From positions 1-64,000 of the forward strand of contig NZ_JAPZSU010000013.1 of NCBI RefSeq assembly GCF_027531905.1: 64,000 bases of DNA, read 5' to 3'. The notes beneath the pieces are model-generated. The model was not told where the DNA came from. It saw only the letters and a list, made by a program, of their open reading frames with translations, and searched no databases. Shown here piece by piece: positions 36,115 through 44,141 of this stretch. The translations under genes were made by a program, and so were the position numbers. The first letter of the stretch is position 1, and every line of letters starts with the position of its first letter. The stretch is from Flavobacterium sp. (GTDB taxonomy: Bacteria > Bacteroidota > Bacteroidia > Flavobacteriales > Flavobacteriaceae).

Positions 36115-36136
36115 ATCTATTTGATTATCAATTCAC

Positions 36137-36204
36137 TTACTTTATTGTAACTACTTACCAATAGGTAACAAGTATATTTTAGTAAGCAAATTTAAATAAA
36201 TTTG
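36137..36204. promoter_or_regulatory. Divergent HxlR operator and promoter region
   Basis: Two dyads with the same half-site are visible: TTAC-TTTATT-GTAA (36137-36150) and TTACC-AATA-GGTAA (36155-36168), the second flanked further out by ACT/AGT. A -7 box TAAATTTG at 36197-36204 serves the isochorismatase-like gene. The arrangement suits control of both genes by the HxlR protein. Confidence 0.55.
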
Positions 36205-36235
36205 CATCATTATTAACTATAAAATTTTAAAAAGA

Positions 36236-36910
36236 ATGTCAAAAAGAATGTATCAAATTGCACTAGTATTAGCAGCAGCTATATTTTCAGCTAATGTTTA
36301 TTCACAAGCAAACTTGAAAAAAACGAATCAATTTACACCTCAAAATGCTGCCATCTTATTGGTTGATCATCAAAAGATGACGATGGATTGGATTTACAGC
36401 CAAGACAAAAAGAATGTAGAGAACAATTTAAGAATGCTTTCTAGAATTGGAGCTGAAGTAAATGTTCCTTTACTTGTTACCACAACCATGGAAGAACAAG
36501 TAGGTTTGACTTGGGAAGGAATTCAACAAACTGCACCAAAACAATTTGCTAATAGAATTAAAAGAGGTGGCACATTAAACTGTTTTATCGATCCAAATTT
36601 TAAAGCAGCTGTAAAAAATTTGAACAGAAAAAACCTTATCATTTGTGGTCTTACTACTGATATTTGCTTATTACATACTGTTACCACAGCTATTGAATTA
36701 GGATATAATGTAATTGTAGTAGCCGATGCAAGTGGAAGTATGAGCAAATTAGCGGATGAAACCTCTTTTGATTATTTCAGACAAATTGGAGCAAAAGTGT
36801 TATCTGCCAATGCAACTGTTACAGAATTATTCCAAGATTTCAGTACACCAGACGGACAAAAAGTAATGCAAATCAATTTGCAAGAAGTAGTTTCTAAATT
36901 AGGAAAATAA
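36236..36910 (+). CDS. Exported isochorismatase-like cysteine hydrolase
   Basis: A 224-residue protein of the isochorismatase-like hydrolase fold with a clear signal peptide (residues 1-24, NVYSQ), unusual for a mostly cytoplasmic family. The catalytic Asp is in AILLVDHQK, the nucleophilic Cys in LIICGLTTDICLLHTV, and a Lys in the PKQFANRIKR region is the likely third residue. Relatives hydrolyse N-carbamoyl or other amide substrates. It is controlled with, and divergent from, the HxlR gene. Confidence 0.85.
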   Translation: MSKRMYQIALVLAAAIFSANVYSQANLKKTNQFTPQNAAILLVDHQKMTMDWIYSQDKKNVENNLRMLSRIGAEVNVPLLVTTTMEEQVGLTWEGIQQTAPKQFANRIKRGGTLNCFIDPNFKAAVKNLNRKNLIICGLTTDICLLHTVTTAIELGYNVIVVADASGSMSKLADETSFDYFRQIGAKVLSANATVTELFQDFSTPDGQKVMQINLQEVVSKLGK

Positions 36911-36930
36911 AAACATTTCAACCTTATTCA

Positions 36931-36964
36931 AAAATAGTCTTGTTTCCAAAACAAGGCTGTTTTT
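36931..36964 (+). terminator. Terminator after the isochorismatase-like gene
   Basis: AGTCTTGTTT pairs with AAACAAGGCT (one G-T pair) and is followed by GTTTTTG. Confidence 0.65.
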
Positions 36965-36985
36965 GTTTCTTATAAAAAAAATAAA

Positions 36986-37714
36986 ATGATACAAATAATA
37001 AAAAAATCAGAGCAATTTAATGACGTAATCTTTGGTGGACGATTTTTCGCTAACAAACCCGTTTTTAATGGAAACGAGCAAACAAAACCTTATTCAAATC
37101 TTTTTTATTGGAGCAATGGTTATGTAACTGAACCTTGTGAATTTGGGTTACATCCCCACGAAGGATTTGAAATAATGACTTTTATTTTTGAAGGATCAAA
37201 TGAACACTATGATACTGCAACTCAAACTTGGACTTCCTTAAATGCTGGAGATTTTCAGATTATTCAATCTAACAGTGGCATAAAACACCAAGAAAGGATC
37301 GCTAAAGGAACAAGAGCCTTTCAAATATGGTTTGACCCCAATTTTTATGAAGCGATAAAGTTAGAACCAAGTTATACAGATTATCATGGTAAAAACTTTC
37401 AACCCAAAGAAGAAAACGGAATATCAATCTTAACTTACGTTGGAAAAGAAAGTACAGCAAAAACCTTGACACCAAATTTAACCATCAAAAAACTAACTTT
37501 TGATACCCAAACTAAAATTGACTTTCCATTAAACGACAGTATGAGTTATACTTTTTATGTACTAAATGGAAAAGGTTTTGCAAATAATCAAGCCATAGAA
37601 AAAGACGATGCTATTAGAATTGTAAATACCGACAAAATAAACATAGACTTTCAAGGTGAGCTTTTTTATATAGAAACACCAACAGTATTGGAATACAAAC
37701 CTATTTGGATGTAA
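36986..37714 (+). CDS. Pirin-family bicupin protein
   Basis: A 242-residue pirin homologue. The metal-site cupin block is seen as FGLHPHEGFEIMTFIFEGSNEHYDT, with two His and a Glu, and GDFQIIQSNSGIKHQE, followed by a second cupin half. Bacterial pirins such as YhhW oxidise quercetin or sense redox state. It lies close to the HxlR/isochorismatase pair, and may share its stress theme. Confidence 0.9.
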   Translation: MIQIIKKSEQFNDVIFGGRFFANKPVFNGNEQTKPYSNLFYWSNGYVTEPCEFGLHPHEGFEIMTFIFEGSNEHYDTATQTWTSLNAGDFQIIQSNSGIKHQERIAKGTRAFQIWFDPNFYEAIKLEPSYTDYHGKNFQPKEENGISILTYVGKESTAKTLTPNLTIKKLTFDTQTKIDFPLNDSMSYTFYVLNGKGFANNQAIEKDDAIRIVNTDKINIDFQGELFYIETPTVLEYKPIWM

Positions 37715-37887
37715 AATAAATGTATACGATCACCAATAGTTTTTTTTAATATAAGTTTTTAAAATGTTCTATTCCTAGAATTTATATTTCATGAATAAAT
37801 GAATTATTCTAGCTAAAATGTAACTTTTGGAATGTTTTTACTACTAATGGGTAATGATTTTATCTACCTCCATTAAATAGTAAGACC

Positions 37888-38442
37888 GTGCATCAATCAT
37901 CATTTTTCAAAAAACGTATTTATTGTACTATTCTCGTAACAGTGTTCATTTGGGCGCTTTTGCTTTGGGATTATTTTCACGGAGGCGTGCCCAGTCATCA
38001 TCTTTTGCAAAACAAGGACTTGCCCTCATTTTCGAATTGGTGGGGCGGTATTTTGCTTCCTTTGTTAACTTGGTTCTTGCTGTACCGCGCCCAAGTGCGA
38101 ATAGAGAAAGAATCAACGAGTAGTGGTGTACCAAACAGTTTTGTGGCTTATTTTGTAGGTGCTTTGCTTTTTGGGATGGTACTTTCGGTATTCTTTACGC
38201 TGGGCAATCAAGAGGTGCCTTTTTATATGCTTATTGGCTTGTTGGTACTTGGTTTTTTCTTGCCCGTTTATCGTGCAGAATGTTTACTTGGTTTTGCAAT
38301 TGGGATGACCTTTACTTTTGGAGGTGTACTTCCAATTCTTATTGGAAGTATTTTAGTACTCCTTTGCAGCGCACTGTATTTAGTACTTCGACCTATGGCA
38401 CTCTTTGTTTACTCGAAAATTGCCAACCTACTTCATAAATAA
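37888..38442 (+). CDS. Hypothetical multi-helix membrane protein
   Basis: A 184-residue integral membrane protein with five to six predicted helices. No family is recognised. The start is GTG at 37888; no ATG lies near the first helix (ILVTVFIWALLLWDYF). A charged loop YRAQVRIEKESTSS follows helix 2. It stands alone, and no promoter match was found immediately upstream. Confidence 0.6.
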   Translation: MHQSSFFKKRIYCTILVTVFIWALLLWDYFHGGVPSHHLLQNKDLPSFSNWWGGILLPLLTWFLLYRAQVRIEKESTSSGVPNSFVAYFVGALLFGMVLSVFFTLGNQEVPFYMLIGLLVLGFFLPVYRAECLLGFAIGMTFTFGGVLPILIGSILVLLCSALYLVLRPMALFVYSKIANLLHK

Positions 38443-38880
38443 TACTTTAATCCGTTGATTGAAATACAAATAGGAAAGAATTAACCACATAGGAGATTCA
38501 TAGAGTAAAGCTAATCAACATAGAAAAAACAGAAATAGCACTATTTCTCACATAGCCGCACTAGGTGAATATATTTCTCAAAAAAAAATAAAAATTCTAT
38601 ACTTCTAGCCTGCACTGAGGGATCTAAATCAATGTCGTTAAGTTAAGAGGAAAGAGAAAAATAGCGCGCAGATTCAACTGATATTAACTGATTTTTCTGT
38701 GAAAATCTGCGAAATCTGCGTGAAAATAAAAAGAGTAATTCCTTACTTAATGACATTGGAATCTAAGTGTGGTAAAAAACAATTTTACCCAACGGGTTAC
38801 ATTACTGAACGACAATAAAAAAAGCTTTCTGAACTAGTACTAGACTTCAGAAAGCTTTTTTATTTTTCATTCTTGGGGAA
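38443..38880. other. Gene-free region with dispersed AATCTGCG phrases
   Basis: No gene is supported. It holds short phrases often scattered in flavobacterial spacers (AAAATCTGCG, AAATCTGCGTGAAAA at about 38700-38725) and ends with the terminator of the M1 peptidase gene. Confidence 0.6.
38818..38861 (-). terminator. Terminator of the M1 peptidase gene
   Basis: AAAAAAGCTTTCTGAA pairs with TTCAGAAAGCTTTTTT (16 bp, 12-nt loop). With A and T runs on both sides it may act in both directions. Confidence 0.85.
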
Positions 38881-40536
38881 CTACTCCGTTATATTGTAGC
38901 TGCCTACATAATAGTTGTTATCCACTTCAAGTGTTGATTTTTCTGTTGTACCCAAAGGCAACATTTTCCATTCGTTATTAGGTTCCAAAATTTGTGCGGT
39001 ACCATTTAAAAACACTTTTACAGGGAGATTGAAATTGGCCACACTATTCGCCCAACGATACCCTAATTGATTGTTTTTAAAGAAATACTCTAACGTCGGA
39101 ATGCGCGTATCACGCAAATATTGGTTAAAAACAGGGGTCAAATCTCTTCCAATTTTTTCACTCAAATAACTTTCAATTTGCTGTGTCGCCACTGTTTGAT
39201 GGTAAAAAGTAGCATTCAAACCGCGCAAGATTTCACGCCATTTTTCGTCATTGTTTACCACTTGTCGCAAAGTATGCAGCATATTGGCGCCTTTGTAGTA
39301 CATATCTCCAGAACCTTCATTGTTTACATTATAAACTCCAATAATCGGTTTGTCATTTTCGATGTTTTTTCGAATTCCACGAACGTAAGTGTAGCCCGCT
39401 TCTTTACCAAAGTAATACTCCAAAAACAAACTCTCCGAATAATTGGTAAAGCTTTCGTGAATCCACATATCGGCGATGTCTTTATAAGTAATATTGTTCG
39501 CAAACCACTCGTGCCCCGACTCGTGAATGATGATAAAATCAAACTTCATTCCCCAACCCGTGCCACTCAAATCACGTCCTAAATAACCGTTCAGAAATTT
39601 ATTGCCATAGGTTACGCTACTTTGGTGTTCCATCCCCAAATACGGAGCCTGCACCAATTTGTAGCTGTCTTCATAAAATGGATAAGGACCAAACCAATGC
39701 TCAAAAGCCTTCAACATTTTGGGTACATCTTGAAACTGTTTTTTGGCTTTGTCCAAATCATCACGCAATACATAATACGTACAATCCAAGTCGCCTTTTT
39801 CTCCTTTGTATTTCTCAGAAAAAGAAACATAATCGCCAATATTAATGTTCACCCCATAATTATTGATTGGATTTTTAACCACCCAATGAAAGGTTTTAGT
39901 ACCGTCTTTTTCCTTTTGTACGCTTTGCAAACGCCCGTTAGAAACATCCGTCAAATTGCCAGGTACATTCACACTGATGCGCATTCCCTCTTCGACTTCG
40001 TCATACATATGGTCCTTACAAGGCCACCAAACACTAGCACCCAATCCTTGACAAGACGAGGCGATAAATGGATTTCCGTTTTTATCTTTTTTCCAAGTAA
40101 TCCCTCCATCCCAAGGCGGATTAACAGCTACTTTTGGCTTTCCACCATAAAATACCACAATTTCTTTTGTCGTTCCAACTTTTTGAGGAGCCGTTAAAGT
40201 GATAAAATAAACATTTCCCTCTCGCTTGTAGGTCAACTGTTTACCGTCTTGAGTGACATTGGTAATGGCCATCGGATTTTGCAAGTCAATTTGCAACACC
40301 GAATTTTCCTGAAGCACCTGATAGCGAATCGTATTCGACCCCGAAATAGTACTATCCGAAGGATTTACTTTGATGGCTAAGTGATAGTATTTCAAATCCC
40401 ACCAAGCACGCTCTTTGGTAACGCTACCTCTAAGACTGTCTTGTCGGGTAAAAGTGGTTTCATTTTTATTCAATAATCCTTGGGCTTTACTGACCGAAAT
40501 CGAAGTCATCAATAGAAGGATAGCTATTTTTTTCAT
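38881..40536 (-). CDS. M1-family metallopeptidase, exported
   Basis: A 551-residue zinc aminopeptidase with a signal peptide (to about residue 18, VSKAQ). An N-terminal beta-sandwich is followed by the catalytic domain: the substrate-binding GMEHQSSVTYG (in place of GAMEN) and HESGH with the third zinc ligand 18 residues later in WIHESFTNYSES, i.e. HExxH-x18-E. The usual C-terminal helical domain is short. It should remove N-terminal residues from peptides in the periplasm or outside the cell. Confidence 0.93.
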   Translation of the reverse strand: MKKIAILLLMTSISVSKAQGLLNKNETTFTRQDSLRGSVTKERAWWDLKYYHLAIKVNPSDSTISGSNTIRYQVLQENSVLQIDLQNPMAITNVTQDGKQLTYKREGNVYFITLTAPQKVGTTKEIVVFYGGKPKVAVNPPWDGGITWKKDKNGNPFIASSCQGLGASVWWPCKDHMYDEVEEGMRISVNVPGNLTDVSNGRLQSVQKEKDGTKTFHWVVKNPINNYGVNINIGDYVSFSEKYKGEKGDLDCTYYVLRDDLDKAKKQFQDVPKMLKAFEHWFGPYPFYEDSYKLVQAPYLGMEHQSSVTYGNKFLNGYLGRDLSGTGWGMKFDFIIIHESGHEWFANNITYKDIADMWIHESFTNYSESLFLEYYFGKEAGYTYVRGIRKNIENDKPIIGVYNVNNEGSGDMYYKGANMLHTLRQVVNNDEKWREILRGLNATFYHQTVATQQIESYLSEKIGRDLTPVFNQYLRDTRIPTLEYFFKNNQLGYRWANSVANFNLPVKVFLNGTAQILEPNNEWKMLPLGTTEKSTLEVDNNYYVGSYNITE

Positions 40537-40650
40537 CGGGTTTAGTTTTTTTCAAAACTACATACTTTTTTAGATTTGCAGTAAAAAAGAAACAAGAATT
40601 CCTTACATAAATTTTATTTGGAGCAGAAAAAATAGGCATTTCAGCCAGCA

Positions 40651-40950
40651 TCGTCCCGTGATTCGCTATATCTTTTGTAGTAATGGATTTAGACCCCATC
40701 ACTACAAAAGGATGCCGCTACTCCCCTACCGTCTGGACACAAATATTTTTATGTTAAAATGGCACGCAGATTAGGCAAATTATCCCCGGTTTTTGGTTGT
40801 ATGTTAAAAATATTATTTATAAAACTTAATGTTTTTTCAACACTTTTTTTTAAAAGACAACAAACTTATTGGTTTAAACCCGTTCAATCTGTGTCATCTG
40901 TGGCCTATCAAAAGATGTGTCCAGACGGTAGGCTACTCCCGGGGCTATAA
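40651..40950 (+). repeat. Structured dispersed repeat, copy C (split by an insertion)
   Basis: TCGTCCCGTGATTCGCTATAT and GGATGCCGCTACTCCC flank a stem CTTTTGTAGT (40672-40681) with ACTACAAAAG (40701-40710). The 3' flank breaks at 40725 and resumes at 40941 with GGGGCTATAA. Joining the two parts across one copy of the 9-bp duplication restores the family order GGATGCC...CGGGGCTA seen in copies A and D. Confidence 0.8.
40717..40940. mobile_element. MITE-like insertion: 206 bp with 15-bp TIRs and 9-bp target duplication
   Basis: The element spans 40726-40931. Its ends are perfect inverted repeats, CTACCGTCTGGACAC (40726-40740) and GTGTCCAGACGGTAG (40917-40931), and it is flanked by identical direct repeats GCTACTCCC (40717-40725 and 40932-40940), a 9-bp target-site duplication. 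It carries no transposase; the interior is AT-rich and holds only a chance ORF of 63 codons. It is therefore a non-autonomous element that must have been moved by a transposase encoded elsewhere. Confidence 0.85.
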
Positions 40951-41127
40951 GGAAAGAAGGTTTTGTTTTTGTGAGGATTACAATGATTAATACCTTTTAT
41001 AGCAACGGATTAAAATCCGTCGCTACAAAATATTTCGTTCCTATGGAACTTTAACCTCTATTCAAAGAGTCGTAGACTCGATACATTTTGTAAGGCTGGA
41101 CTTTATCCAGTGACAACAAACCAATCT
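40941..41127. other. Spacer with small palindromes before hisIE
   Basis: No gene is seen. Short dyads are present: CGGATT-AA-AATCCG (around 41004-41018), GAGTC-GTA-GACTC (41067-41079) and CTGGA-CTTTA-TCCAG (around 41097-41111). They resemble repeats scattered in other flavobacterial spacers and might also end the his transcript. Confidence 0.5.
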
Positions 41128-41724
41128 CTACTTCTGTCTCCCCTTCAACACTTCCACTACATCATTCAATTGAAACCCTTTGGCTTGCAATAAAATCAAA
41201 TAATGAAAAAGTAAATCGGCACTTTCACTCAAGAACAAGTCATCGTTATCATCTTTGGCTTCAATAACCACTTCAACTGCTTCCTCTCCTACTTTTTGAG
41301 CAATTTTGTTGATGCCTTTTTCAAATAATGAAGCCACATAACTCTTCTCAGAATCGGCATTTTCGCGACGTGTTTTAATGGTCGACTCCAATTGTGAGAT
41401 AAAACCATAGCTTGCGGAATTCGCTTCTTGCCAACAGGTATCAGCACCAGTATGACAAGTAGGCCCAACTGGTTTTGCTTGAATCAATAAGGTGTCACCA
41501 TCGCAATCATTTTTAATGGAAACCAATTCTAAAAAATTACCACTTTCTTCTCCTTTGGTCCACAATCGCTGTTTGGAACGGCTAAAGAAGGTTACTTTTT
41601 GAGTATCTATGGTTTTTTGAAGCGATTCTTCGTTCATATAGCCCAACATCAAAACATTTTTTGTTTCAGCATCCTGAATAATCGCTGGAATTAATCCGTG
41701 AGCACTTTTAATATCTACATTCAT
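41128..41724 (-). CDS. hisI: Phosphoribosyl-AMP cyclohydrolase / phosphoribosyl-ATP pyrophosphatase
   Basis: A 198-residue bifunctional enzyme (HisIE) for steps two and three of histidine synthesis. Residues 1-105 are the cyclohydrolase: MLGYMNEESLQKT, FFSRSKQRLWTKGEESGNFLEL, DCDGDTLL and the metal-binding CHTGADTC. Residues about 110-198 are the pyrophosphatase: SYVASLFEKGINKIAQKVGEEAVEVVIEAKD. It is the last gene of the his operon. Confidence 0.96.
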   Translation of the reverse strand: MNVDIKSAHGLIPAIIQDAETKNVLMLGYMNEESLQKTIDTQKVTFFSRSKQRLWTKGEESGNFLELVSIKNDCDGDTLLIQAKPVGPTCHTGADTCWQEANSASYGFISQLESTIKTRRENADSEKSYVASLFEKGINKIAQKVGEEAVEVVIEAKDDNDDLFLSESADLLFHYLILLQAKGFQLNDVVEVLKGRQK

Positions 41725-41763
41725 TTTTTTTTAGTATTAAGTATTGAGAATTAAGTAGTAAGA

Positions 41764-42519
41764 CTAAATTCTGACTTCTATAGTATTATTTTTAAGTTCT
41801 TTTTTTAGAGTCTTAATTTCTATTTCTTTGAAATGAAAGACACTAGCTGCCAAAGCCGCATCAGCTTTTCCGTCAATAAAGGTATCCACAAAATGCTGAA
41901 TGTTTCCTGCGCCTCCTGAAGCAATAATCGGAATATTAACCAATTGGGATAGTTGAGCTAAAGCTTCGTTGGCAAAACCATTTTTGGTTCCATCGTGATT
42001 CATAGAAGTAAAGAGTATTTCCCCCGCACCGCGTTGTTCTACTTCTTTCGCCCAATCGAACAAGCGGATTTCAGTTGGCACCTTCCCTCCTACCAAATGC
42101 ACCATCCATTCGCCTTCTATTTGTTTCGCATCGATGGCTACCACTACACATTGACTACCAAATTTCTGTGCCAAATCATTAATCAGTTGCGGATTTTTTA
42201 CTGCCGAAGAATTGATAGACACTTTATCAGCACCATTTTGCAGCAATACTTCCACATCTTCAACAGACGAAATACCACCACCAACAGTAAAGGGAATATT
42301 GATAGTAGCCGCCACTTTTCGCACCAAGTCAATCAAGGTGCTGCGTCGCTCCTCAGTAGCCGAAATGTCCAAAAACACCAATTCATCTGCCCCTTCTTGT
42401 GAATAGATTTTGGCCAATTCTACTGGGTCACCCGCATCGCGTAAATCGACAAAATTCACCCCTTTTACGGTTCGTCCGTTTTTAATATCTAAGCAAGGTA
42501 TTATTCTTTTTGTAAGCAT
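41764..42519 (-). CDS. hisF: Imidazole glycerol phosphate synthase subunit HisF
   Basis: A 251-residue TIM-barrel cyclase partner of HisH. The start [23 protein letters not shown] with catalytic Asp, [14 protein letters not shown] (second catalytic Asp), [12 protein letters not shown] and ASGGAGN are typical. It makes imidazole glycerol phosphate and AICAR. Confidence 0.97.
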   Translation of the reverse strand: MLTKRIIPCLDIKNGRTVKGVNFVDLRDAGDPVELAKIYSQEGADELVFLDISATEERRSTLIDLVRKVAATINIPFTVGGGISSVEDVEVLLQNGADKVSINSSAVKNPQLINDLAQKFGSQCVVVAIDAKQIEGEWMVHLVGGKVPTEIRLFDWAKEVEQRGAGEILFTSMNHDGTKNGFANEALAQLSQLVNIPIIASGGAGNIQHFVDTFIDGKADAALAASVFHFKEIEIKTLKKELKNNTIEVRI

Positions 42520-42588
42520 AACGTTGTTTATTGTTTGTTGTTTTGGGTTAATGGTTCAATATTTCAACTACAAACCATTAACTATCAA

Positions 42589-43353
42589 CTATGAACTTAA
42601 AATGAATTTTTCTAATTGTTTCAGCCTGATTCTTCCTTCATAAATCGCTTTTCCTATGATGGTTCCTTCACAACCTAGTTCAGCTAATTTAGGCAATTCA
42701 TCGAAGGTGGAAATCCCTCCAGAAGCAATCAATTTTATCTCGCCTCTCGACTTCGCTCGAGGTGACATGCTCGATATGACATTACATTGTTTCAATATTT
42801 TTTGGTACAAATCAAAACTAGGGCCTTCTAACATTCCATCTTTCGCGATATCGGTGCAAATCACGTACTGAATACCTTTGCATTGATAATCTTGAATAAA
42901 TGGAATCAAGTCTTCATTCGAATCCTCCAGCCAGCCAGAAACAGCCACTTTTTCATTGTTGGCATCTGCTCCCAAAATGATTTTATCCGAACCGTATTCA
43001 GCAATCCATTTCTCAAAAATGGCTCGATTTTTTACGGCTATGCTTCCTCCCGTTATTTGGTTGGCACCACTTTCAAAAGCAATTTTCAAATCGGCATCGG
43101 ATTTCAAACCACCACCAAAATCAATCTTCAATTTCGTTTTAGTCGCTATTTGTTCCAATATTTTATAGTTTACAATTTGGCTCGATTTGGCTCCATCCAA
43201 ATCTACTAAATGCAAATACTCAATTCCGTGTGCCTCGAATGATTTAGCGACTTCCAGTGGATTTTCATTATAAATAATTTTAGTATCGTAGTCACCTTTG
43301 GACAAACGCACACATTTTCCTTCGATGATATCTATTGCGGGTATTATTCTCAT
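42589..43353 (-). CDS. hisA: Phosphoribosylformimino-AICAR-P isomerase HisA, with an in-frame repeat insertion
   Basis: A 254-residue TIM barrel isomerase. [43 protein letters not shown] and [15 protein letters not shown] are conserved. Between KILKQCN and [10 protein letters not shown], where relatives run on directly, there are about 14 extra residues, [14 protein letters not shown]. They are encoded by a palindromic repeat (about 42736-42780) and keep the frame. The insertion falls just before the beta-strand 7 phosphate-binding loop, so it should form a surface bulge. Nothing suggests loss of function. Confidence 0.93.
   Translation of the reverse strand: MRIIPAIDIIEGKCVRLSKGDYDTKIIYNENPLEVAKSFEAHGIEYLHLVDLDGAKSSQIVNYKILEQIATKTKLKIDFGGGLKSDADLKIAFESGANQITGGSIAVKNRAIFEKWIAEYGSDKIILGADANNEKVAVSGWLEDSNEDLIPFIQDYQCKGIQYVICTDIAKDGMLEGPSFDLYQKILKQCNVISSMSPRAKSRGEIKLIASGGISTFDELPKLAELGCEGTIIGKAIYEGRIRLKQLEKFILSS
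42736..42780. repeat. Palindromic repeat inside hisA
   Basis: CCTCTCGACTTCGCTCGAGG with the tail TGACATGCTCGATATGAC has the look of the CTCGA...TCGAG dispersed repeats common between flavobacterial genes. A degenerate relative is seen at about 47834-47858 (ACTGAGTGAATTCGAAGTG). Here it lies inside a coding sequence, adds about 42 nt and leaves the frame open. Confidence 0.75.
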
Positions 43354-43354
43354 A

Positions 43355-43384
43355 GTAGCCCCCTAGCCCCCAGAAGGGGGAATT
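43355..43384. repeat. GC-rich hairpin repeat between hisA and hisH
   Basis: GCCCCCTAGCCCCCAGAAGG and following GGGAATT: the reverse complement matches the copies at 44036-44061 and 44115-44140 and the trpE copy. It lies 2 nt upstream of the hisA start. Confidence 0.75.
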
Positions 43385-43434
43385 CCTATTAGGGGTAAAT
43401 AGGATTTATTGTTAATTTATGTTTTGAATTATAA

Positions 43435-44091
43435 TCATTCGAGAGTTCCCGCCACGGCAGGTTGAAGGGCTAGAAAGTTGTTTAAAATTTGCTCGCCAAC
43501 ATCACCGCTCTTTTCAGGATGAAATTGTGTTCCGAAGAAATTGTCTTTCTCTAAAGCCGATGAATATTCTAATTCATAGTTTGTGGTAGCAATGGCTTCT
43601 TTGCAAAGTGGCGCATAAAAACTGTGTACCAAATACATATACGCATTCTCGGCAATCCCTTTGAACAAATCCGATTTTAGATTGTAAATAGTATTCCAAC
43701 CCATTTGTGGCACTTTCACTTTGGAAGAAAATTTCACTACATCCACATCAAAAATCCCCAAACCTTTTGTGTTGCCTTCTTCAGAGGATTGACACATCAA
43801 TTGCATCCCCAAACAAATGCCCAAAACGGGTTGTTTTAAGTTTGGAATCAACGAGTCCAGTCCGCTTTCTTTAAGCATTTTCATTGCATAACTCGCTTCG
43901 CCCACACCGGGAAAAATGACTTTATCTGCTGCTTTAATTTCCTCAGGATTGTTGCTCAAAACTGCTTTGTATCCCAATCGTTCTATGGCAAACATAATGC
44001 TTTGAATGTTTCCTGCGCCGTAATTTATAATAACTATCCCCCCAGCCCCCGAAGGGGGAGTTGAAGTAGATTGTGTTTTATTTTTTTCCAT
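43435..44091 (-). CDS. hisH: Imidazole glycerol phosphate synthase subunit HisH, with repeat-coded ends
   Basis: A 218-residue glutamine amidotransferase: VIINYGAGNIQSIMFAIERLGY, FPGVGEASYAM, nucleophile in VLGICLGMQLM, and GTQFHPEKSG. The ATG at 44091 is used; a TTG five codons upstream is unlikely. Family members normally begin a few residues before VIINYGAGN, but here about 16 extra residues precede it, and TPPSGAGG is encoded by the GC-rich repeat at 44036-44061. The last residues, LQPAVAGTLE, come from another palindrome (CCCGCC-AC-GGCAGG, 43448-43461). The core is intact, so the enzyme is probably active. Confidence 0.92.
   Translation of the reverse strand: MEKNKTQSTSTPPSGAGGIVIINYGAGNIQSIMFAIERLGYKAVLSNNPEEIKAADKVIFPGVGEASYAMKMLKESGLDSLIPNLKQPVLGICLGMQLMCQSSEEGNTKGLGIFDVDVVKFSSKVKVPQMGWNTIYNLKSDLFKGIAENAYMYLVHSFYAPLCKEAIATTNYELEYSSALEKDNFFGTQFHPEKSGDVGEQILNNFLALQPAVAGTLE
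44036..44061. repeat. GC-rich hairpin repeat inside the 5' end of hisH
   Basis: On the minus strand ACTCCCCCTTCGGGGG and GCTGGGGGGAT. It encodes Thr-Pro-Pro-Ser-Gly-Ala-Gly-Gly at the HisH N-terminus. A nearly identical copy lies 54 nt upstream in the hisB-hisH spacer (44115-44140). Confidence 0.8.
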
Positions 44092-44114
44092 AATTTTTAA
44101 TTTCAAACTTTGTA

Positions 44115-44140
44115 ATTCCCCCTTCGGGGGTTAGGGGGAT
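44115..44140. repeat. GC-rich hairpin repeat between hisB and hisH
   Basis: ATTCCCCCTTCGGGGGTTAG then GGGGAT; it ends 1 nt from the hisB stop codon and is inverted relative to the copy in hisH, so the two could pair across the hisH start. Confidence 0.8.
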
Positions 44141-44141
44141 T

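Noticed and set aside
39622..40197. 191-codon frame opposite the M1 peptidase
   Set aside because: Antisense to a gene with intact catalytic motifs; composition fits a shadow frame.
40759..40950. 63-codon open frame
   Set aside because: It starts inside the MITE-like insertion and runs across its terminal repeat into the target site; no family resemblance.
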